Assembly (NCBI GenBank): GCA_000431215.1
Contig: HF985556.1
Coordinates: 1-18,244, forward strand
Source: Prevotella sp. CAG:1031
GTDB taxonomy: Bacteria > Bacteroidota > Bacteroidia > Bacteroidales > Muribaculaceae
Direction: 5' to 3'
DNA: 18,244 nucleotides
Part shown: positions 14,336 through 18,244 of the stretch, piece after piece
Position numbering within the stretch: the first letter of the stretch is position 1
Layout of the letters: each line of letters begins with the position of its first letter
The notes under the pieces: model-generated
What the model was told of the DNA's origin: nothing
Databases searched by the model: none
The model's input: only the letters and a program-made list of their open reading frames with translations
Position numbers and translations under genes: made by a program

Positions 14336-15205
14336 TTATTCGCTGGCGGGGAGGTAGAGGCCGGTTTTTTCCTGGAGGCCGTGCAGGAGGTTCATGACGT
14401 GGACTGCCTGCGAGGCCTGTCCTTTCAGCAGACCGTCGATGGCGGCGCTGACGCGTATACCGTTTTCGCAGGCTGAATAGTTGACGAGACATTTCGCTGT
14501 CGTCGCCACGTCGTCGGCCATAGGCTGGCGCGATACGATGTGGGTCAGGTTGTGGTCGCCGAAAAAGTCGCGTGCCAGGCGGTCGATTTCGTCGACGGCT
14601 ACGGAACATGGAACGTCGGTTGTCACGACTGTGCCGCGGCGCCACTGACCTTTTCGCCTTTCGATGATTATCTCGCCGTCGAAACTCGACTGCAGAGCGC
14701 GCAGGGCGTCGCCGATCTCGGCAGCTGTCCCGTGAGGCAGCTCGCTGTCGAGCATCCCTTTTTCGACTGTGACTTTCAGCGGCCCTTTCAGCATGAGATT
14801 CGCTGCCAGTGGAAGCAGAGGGGTTGCGACTGCGGTCGCTTCGGCCGAAGGAATGAAAGCATGGCGGGCTCCGCGCACCAGTGGTTTGCGGTTCAGTTCC
14901 GGAAGCCCGTAGACCCATCCGTCGATTGTGTTGAGCGCTATGGCCACAAGATCGTCGGGAAGCCCGGCCGGAATTTCGTCGACTACGAAAATGGCGTCGA
15001 GGCGGTCGTATGCCGGGAGCGATGTCGAGAAGCGCAGATCGGTGTCGCCGTCGAGCCCTTTGTGACAGGCTGTTACAGGATGGCCGGCGAGCACCGGCGA
15101 TGTCGTTGTCATGGCCGTAACCTCAACGTCGGGGTGATTCAGCAGAAGTCTCAGAAGCCGGCCCGCTGCCGGAGTGTGGGCGGCGGTGATGGCGGTACAT
15201 ATCAT
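14336..15205 (-). CDS. ArgC-like protein lacking the catalytic cysteine
   Basis: A 289-residue protein clearly related to N-acetyl-gamma-glutamyl-phosphate reductase. LLRLLLNHPDVEVTAMTTTS (17-36), VYGLPELNR (98-106), a THIVSRQP region (221-228) and the C-terminal IDGLLKGQASQAVHVMNLLH (256-275) all match ArgC. Key residues are gone. The Rossmann GxxGxxG region is TAITAAHTPAAG, and the NPGC active-site motif reads IPSA (118-121), so Ala121 stands where the nucleophilic Cys should be. The segment between is shortened and lacks the DLSxDxR motif. At 289 residues it is shorter than typical ArgC (about 320). Its ATG overlaps the waaA stop (ATGA), so it is translated with LPS and tRNA-charging genes rather than arginine genes. 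Probably a pseudoenzyme or a reassigned homologue; the frame is intact, so it appears to be maintained. Confidence 0.8.
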   Translation of the reverse strand: MICTAITAAHTPAAGRLLRLLLNHPDVEVTAMTTTSPVLAGHPVTACHKGLDGDTDLRFSTSLPAYDRLDAIFVVDEIPAGLPDDLVAIALNTIDGWVYGLPELNRKPLVRGARHAFIPSAEATAVATPLLPLAANLMLKGPLKVTVEKGMLDSELPHGTAAEIGDALRALQSSFDGEIIIERRKGQWRRGTVVTTDVPCSVAVDEIDRLARDFFGDHNLTHIVSRQPMADDVATTAKCLVNYSACENGIRVSAAIDGLLKGQASQAVHVMNLLHGLQEKTGLYLPASE

Positions 15206-16458
15206 TTCGAGGAGGGTTGAAAAATGTCGTTGAATATTCTGTCGGTGGCGCCGATACTGTCGGCGATATATTTGCCGGCTGCCGCGCCGGCGCGCCGGCG
15301 CAGCTCTTTGTCGGCGACAAGGCGCGTCATGACGGTGTCGAACGCTGCCGCGTCGTCGAAATCGAAGCCTCCGCCTGCCTTTATGAGGTCGGTGGCCTCT
15401 TTGAATTTCTCGTGGCGCGGCCCGAACACTACGGGGATGCCGTAGGCCGCCGCTTCGTTGAGATTGTGGATTCCGGCTCCGAGGCCGCCGCCGATATAAG
15501 CTATCGTTCCTTTGCGGTAGAGGGCTGCGAGCAGTCCGAAACTGTCGACAATGATATAGTGTAACGTGGCAGGGTCGCGTCCGGCCTCGTTTATCTCGCT
15601 CAAACAGCGCGTGTCGCCTAAGGCGCTCAGCCGCGCCTCGAGGGCATGGAGCCGCGCGCGGTCAAATTCGTGGGGCGCGAAAATAGCTTTTACCTCCTTG
15701 TGGCGCGCGAGCCAGTCAATGAGGATGTCTTCGTCGGCCGGCCAGCTGCTGCCTGCTATGAGGGTTATGTCGGCGTTCGAATTGAAGCGATCGATCAGGG
15801 GCAGGTCTACGGCCGACCGCATTATCGACGTGACACGGTCGAATCGCGTGTCGCCGGCTACGCTGACATTGTCTATGCCGATTCCTGCGAGAAGTTTGCG
15901 CGAGGCTTCGTCCTGAACGTAAAGGCGCGTGAAGCAGTTCAGTATGTTGCGCATCGCCGAGCCGTAGCGGCGGAAAAATATCTGTGTCGGGCGGAATATG
16001 GCCGATATTATATAGGTCGGTATCCCACGACGATGGAGCTCGCCGAGAAAATTGCCCCAGAATTCATATTTGACGAATATCGCTTTCGACGGCTTCACGA
16101 TTTCGAGAAAGCGCGCGGCGTGGACCCGGGTGTCGAGCGGAAGATAGCAGACGGCGTCGGCCAGACGGTAGTCTCGTCGGACTTCGTAGCCGCTCGGCGA
16201 GAAAAATGTCAGCAGAATCTTTGTCTCGGGCTGCTCCGCCTTGATGCGCTCGATCAGAGGACGCCCCTGCTCGAACTCTCCGAGCGAAGCGGCGTGGATC
16301 CATACCCACGGACCGCGCTTCGACGCCACGTGTGACCGAAGATAGCGCTCGGTCTGGCGTCGTCCCTTGATAATCTTTCGCGCCTTGGTGTGGCCTATCG
16401 AGGCGAGTGCTATGGCTGTGCCGTAGAGGCGTATGCCTATGTCGTAGAGCGGTGTCAA
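15202..16458 (-). CDS. waaA: 3-deoxy-D-manno-octulosonic acid (Kdo) transferase
   Basis: A 418-residue GT-B glycosyltransferase (family GT30) that transfers Kdo from CMP-Kdo to lipid IVA at the inner face of the cytoplasmic membrane in LPS core synthesis. The N-terminal membrane-proximal helix is followed by WVWIHAASLGEFEQGRPLIE (51-70), whose Glu61 is in the position of the catalytic acid of WaaA. FVKYEFWGN matches the conserved K-x-E-x-W segment. The C-terminal nucleotide domain carries AGSSWPADE, APHEFDR and the family signature GGGLGAGIHNLNEAAAYGIP. The only start giving this N-terminus is a TTG at 16458, overlapping the gltX stop by 4 nt (TTGA). A downstream ATGA joins it to the ArgC-like gene. 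Whether it adds one or two Kdo residues cannot be read from sequence. Confidence 0.92.
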   Translation of the reverse strand: MTPLYDIGIRLYGTAIALASIGHTKARKIIKGRRQTERYLRSHVASKRGPWVWIHAASLGEFEQGRPLIERIKAEQPETKILLTFFSPSGYEVRRDYRLADAVCYLPLDTRVHAARFLEIVKPSKAIFVKYEFWGNFLGELHRRGIPTYIISAIFRPTQIFFRRYGSAMRNILNCFTRLYVQDEASRKLLAGIGIDNVSVAGDTRFDRVTSIMRSAVDLPLIDRFNSNADITLIAGSSWPADEDILIDWLARHKEVKAIFAPHEFDRARLHALEARLSALGDTRCLSEINEAGRDPATLHYIIVDSFGLLAALYRKGTIAYIGGGLGAGIHNLNEAAAYGIPVVFGPRHEKFKEATDLIKAGGGFDFDDAAAFDTVMTRLVADKELRRRAGAAAGKYIADSIGATDRIFNDIFQPSSK

Positions 16459-17993
16459 GCCTGCTGGGGTTCGATTCGTTCGATTGCGGCCTCGATGCGG
16501 GCGACGTTTTCGTCGATGCCCATCAGTTCGAGAATGTCGAACATGTGGGGGCCTTTACATTCGCCGACAACGGCCAGACGCCATGCGTTCATGACGTTGC
16601 CCATGTGGAGGCCGTTCTCCTTTATCCAGCCGAGAATAATCTCTTCGGCTTTTTTCGATTCGAGGGTGGGGAGGGCGCGCAGCTGTCCGATAAGATCCTT
16701 CATGTGCCGGGGCATATCGGGAGTCCAGCGCTTTTTGACAGATTTAGCCTCATATTCTGTCGGCGCCTCGAAGAAGAAACGGGCGTTGGCCCACAGTTCC
16801 TCGATGAAGCTGACGCGGTCTTTGACCATCGCGGCGGCGCGGCCTATATAGTCGCGCGAGAAGCTGCCGGTGTCGACGCCATGGTTCTTCAGAACATCGG
16901 TGAAGAGGTCGGTCAGGCGTTCCGGGTCGAGTTTCTGGATATATTCGTGGTTGAACCAGCGCCCTTTCTCATAGGCGAATTTGGCGCCCGAACGCGAGCA
17001 GTGTTCTATCGAGAAGCGCTTGATAAGCTCGTCCATGTCCATCAGCTCGGTATCGTCGCCCGGGTTCCATCCGAGCAGAGCCAGGAAGTTGACCACGGCC
17101 TCGGGCAGATAGCCCCCCTCGCGGTAGCCGTGGGTGAGATCGCCGCTCTGAGGGTCGCGCCAGTCGAGCGGGAACACCGGGAAGCCGAGGCGGTCGCCGT
17201 CGCGCTTGCTGAGCTTGCCTTTGCCGTCGGGCTTGAGCAGGAGCGGAAGGTGGACGAACTCGGGGCGGCTGTCGCTCCAGCCGAAAGCTTCGTAGAGAAG
17301 GAAGTGGAGCGGGGCCGACGGGAGCCATTCCTCGCCGCGTATGACGTGGCTGACCTCCATCAGATGGTCGTCGACGATGTTGGCCAGATGATAGGTAGGC
17401 AGGTCGTCGGCGCTTTTGTATAGCACCTTGTCGTCGAGGACGCTCGAGTTTATCGTGACACGTCCGCGGAGAAGGTCGTCGACTGCGACTTCGCGTCCCG
17501 GCTCTATCTTGAACCTGACAACGTAAGGCTCCCCTTCGGCAATGCGGCGCTCTACTTCTTCAGCGCTCATCGTAAGCGAGTTGCGCATCTGTCCGCGCGT
17601 CGAGGCGTCGTATTGGAAATTCGGCGTGGCCTCGCGGGCGGCCTGAAGTTCTTCGGGGGTGTCGAAAGCTATATAGGCTTTCCCCGCGTCGAGAAGCATT
17701 CTGACATGCTCGCGGTAGATGTCGCGGCGCTCGCTCTGGCGGTAGGGGCCGTGGGGACCTCCTTCGCGCACGCCTTCGTCGATTTTTATGCCGAGCCATG
17801 CCAGCGCCTCGTTGATATAGTCTTCGGCGCCGGGAACAAACCGGCGTGAGTCGGTGTCTTCGATGCGAAGAATCATCTCGCCGCCGTTGTGGCGGGCAAA
17901 CAGATAGTTATATAGAGCAGTGCGCACACCGCCGATGTGAAGCGGCCCGGTGGGCGACGGGGCGAATCTGACCCTTACCTTACGATTTTCCAT
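16455..17993 (-). CDS. gltX: Glutamyl-tRNA synthetase
   Basis: A 512-residue class I aminoacyl-tRNA synthetase that charges tRNA-Glu. The Rossmann catalytic domain starts RVRFAPSPTGPLHIGGVRTA, with the HIGH-type motif HIGG at 19-22. The KMSKS-type motif is KLSKR (260-264). ILRIEDTDSRR is at about 41-51 and the EEWLPSAPLHFLLYEAFGW stretch at 221-239. The C-terminal helical anticodon-binding part is complete (about 330-512). The length is normal. An ending such as KGPHMFDILELMGIDE is typical of Bacteroidetes GltX. It is the first gene of the operon with waaA and the ArgC-like gene, transcribed from the promoter at 18015-18046. No truncation or missing residue seen. Confidence 0.95.
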   Translation of the reverse strand: MENRKVRVRFAPSPTGPLHIGGVRTALYNYLFARHNGGEMILRIEDTDSRRFVPGAEDYINEALAWLGIKIDEGVREGGPHGPYRQSERRDIYREHVRMLLDAGKAYIAFDTPEELQAAREATPNFQYDASTRGQMRNSLTMSAEEVERRIAEGEPYVVRFKIEPGREVAVDDLLRGRVTINSSVLDDKVLYKSADDLPTYHLANIVDDHLMEVSHVIRGEEWLPSAPLHFLLYEAFGWSDSRPEFVHLPLLLKPDGKGKLSKRDGDRLGFPVFPLDWRDPQSGDLTHGYREGGYLPEAVVNFLALLGWNPGDDTELMDMDELIKRFSIEHCSRSGAKFAYEKGRWFNHEYIQKLDPERLTDLFTDVLKNHGVDTGSFSRDYIGRAAAMVKDRVSFIEELWANARFFFEAPTEYEAKSVKKRWTPDMPRHMKDLIGQLRALPTLESKKAEEIILGWIKENGLHMGNVMNAWRLAVVGECKGPHMFDILELMGIDENVARIEAAIERIEPQQA

Positions 17994-18014
17994 ATCGTTG
18001 ATTATTTAACTCCG

Positions 18015-18046
18015 CAAAGTTAACCCTTTTTTTCCACCGAGCCAAA
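18015..18046 (-). promoter_or_regulatory. Promoter of the gltX-waaA-ArgC-like operon
   Basis: On the minus strand TTTG (18046-18043) is followed after 20 nt by TAACTTTG (18022-18015), an exact match to the Bacteroidetes consensus. The gltX ATG lies 21 nt downstream, giving a very short leader. Confidence 0.8.
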
Positions 18047-18244
18047 CCTCTGTCTTTCCCGCCTTTCAATCGGGGTTTAATCCGAAAGCGGCCTTCAGGT
18101 GTTATGTAATAGGGGATGTTTACTCCGCAATTAATAATCCTAAAATCCGCAACTATCATCCAATACACGATTAAGGGTAGATTTATGAGTCGTTAGTAGC
18201 AGCTTTCAGTAAAAAGCAACAGCACAACATCAATATGTAGCCAC
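18047..18244. other. Stretch without recognisable gene at the right edge
   Basis: No convincing gene, RNA or repeat. A minus-strand frame reaching to 18168 overlaps the gltX promoter and looks spurious. Confidence 0.4.

Noticed and set aside
14336..15205. Functional argC (arginine synthesis enzyme)
   Set aside because: The catalytic Cys, nucleotide-binding glycines and DLSxDxR motif are missing, and the neighbours are not arginine genes.
16407..17423. Long plus-strand frame opposite gltX
   Set aside because: Mirror of GC-rich coding sequence; gltX with all its motifs is on the other strand.
17980..18168. 62-codon minus-strand frame upstream of and overlapping gltX
   Set aside because: It covers the consensus gltX promoter, overlaps the true start and encodes no recognisable protein.
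1..18244. tRNA, rRNA or riboswitch genes
   Set aside because: No cloverleaf with a GTTCGA-type T-loop or other recognisable RNA fold was seen in any intergenic stretch by eye; a covariance-model scan could still find a cryptic one.

Overview
The window looks like a chromosomal segment from a Bacteroidales bacterium, most likely of the Muribaculaceae (S24-7) type. Predicted promoters fit the Bacteroidetes form (TTTG, about 20 bp, TAnnTTTG), and start codons lack clear Shine-Dalgarno sequences. The gene families also point this way: DUF2795, DUF4919, an M6 protease with Fn3 domains and a sorting-like tail, waaA, a DUF4143 ATPase, and FISUMP/BspA-type domains. The genus is inferred; there is no rRNA or tRNA in the window to settle it.

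Left part (1-7844), mostly GC-rich housekeeping or secreted genes. On the minus strand lie a small DUF2795 protein, a 931-residue secreted M6-family metalloprotease and a HAD phosphatase. A divergent promoter region then drives a plus-strand operon with overlapping genes: a small membrane protein, a secreted DUF4919 protein and a U32-family protein of the TrhP/YegQ type. A more AT-rich secreted protein of unknown function follows, with weak repeats resembling the FKBP N-terminal helical domain.

Middle part (about 7950-14170), an accessory region. A toxin-antitoxin-like pair (68-residue putative antitoxin plus GNAT acetyltransferase) starts at 8017, but the GNAT gene is cut in two. Its N-terminal half ends near 8478 and its C-terminal half resumes at 13889 in the same codon phase. 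AAAAAT is present at both junctions, as expected for a clean insertion of about 5.4 kb with target duplication. The insert is mostly AT-rich. It holds a perfect 52-bp palindrome, a DUF4143-type AAA ATPase, a decayed gene, an 857-residue FISUMP-Sel1-LRR_5 protein whose topology predicts a cytosolic body, a terminator, a 22-bp copy of the 3' end of the window's DUF2795 gene, and a cluster of palindromes. No recombinase was found in it.

Right part (14168-18244): a short spacer with a REP-like palindrome, then a minus-strand operon gltX-waaA-(ArgC-like) in which consecutive genes overlap by 4 nt. The last gene clearly descends from N-acetyl-gamma-glutamyl-phosphate reductase but lacks the catalytic cysteine and the nucleotide-binding glycine motif, so it is probably a pseudoenzyme or has a new role. 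gltX has a good promoter just upstream; the last 200 bases show no gene.
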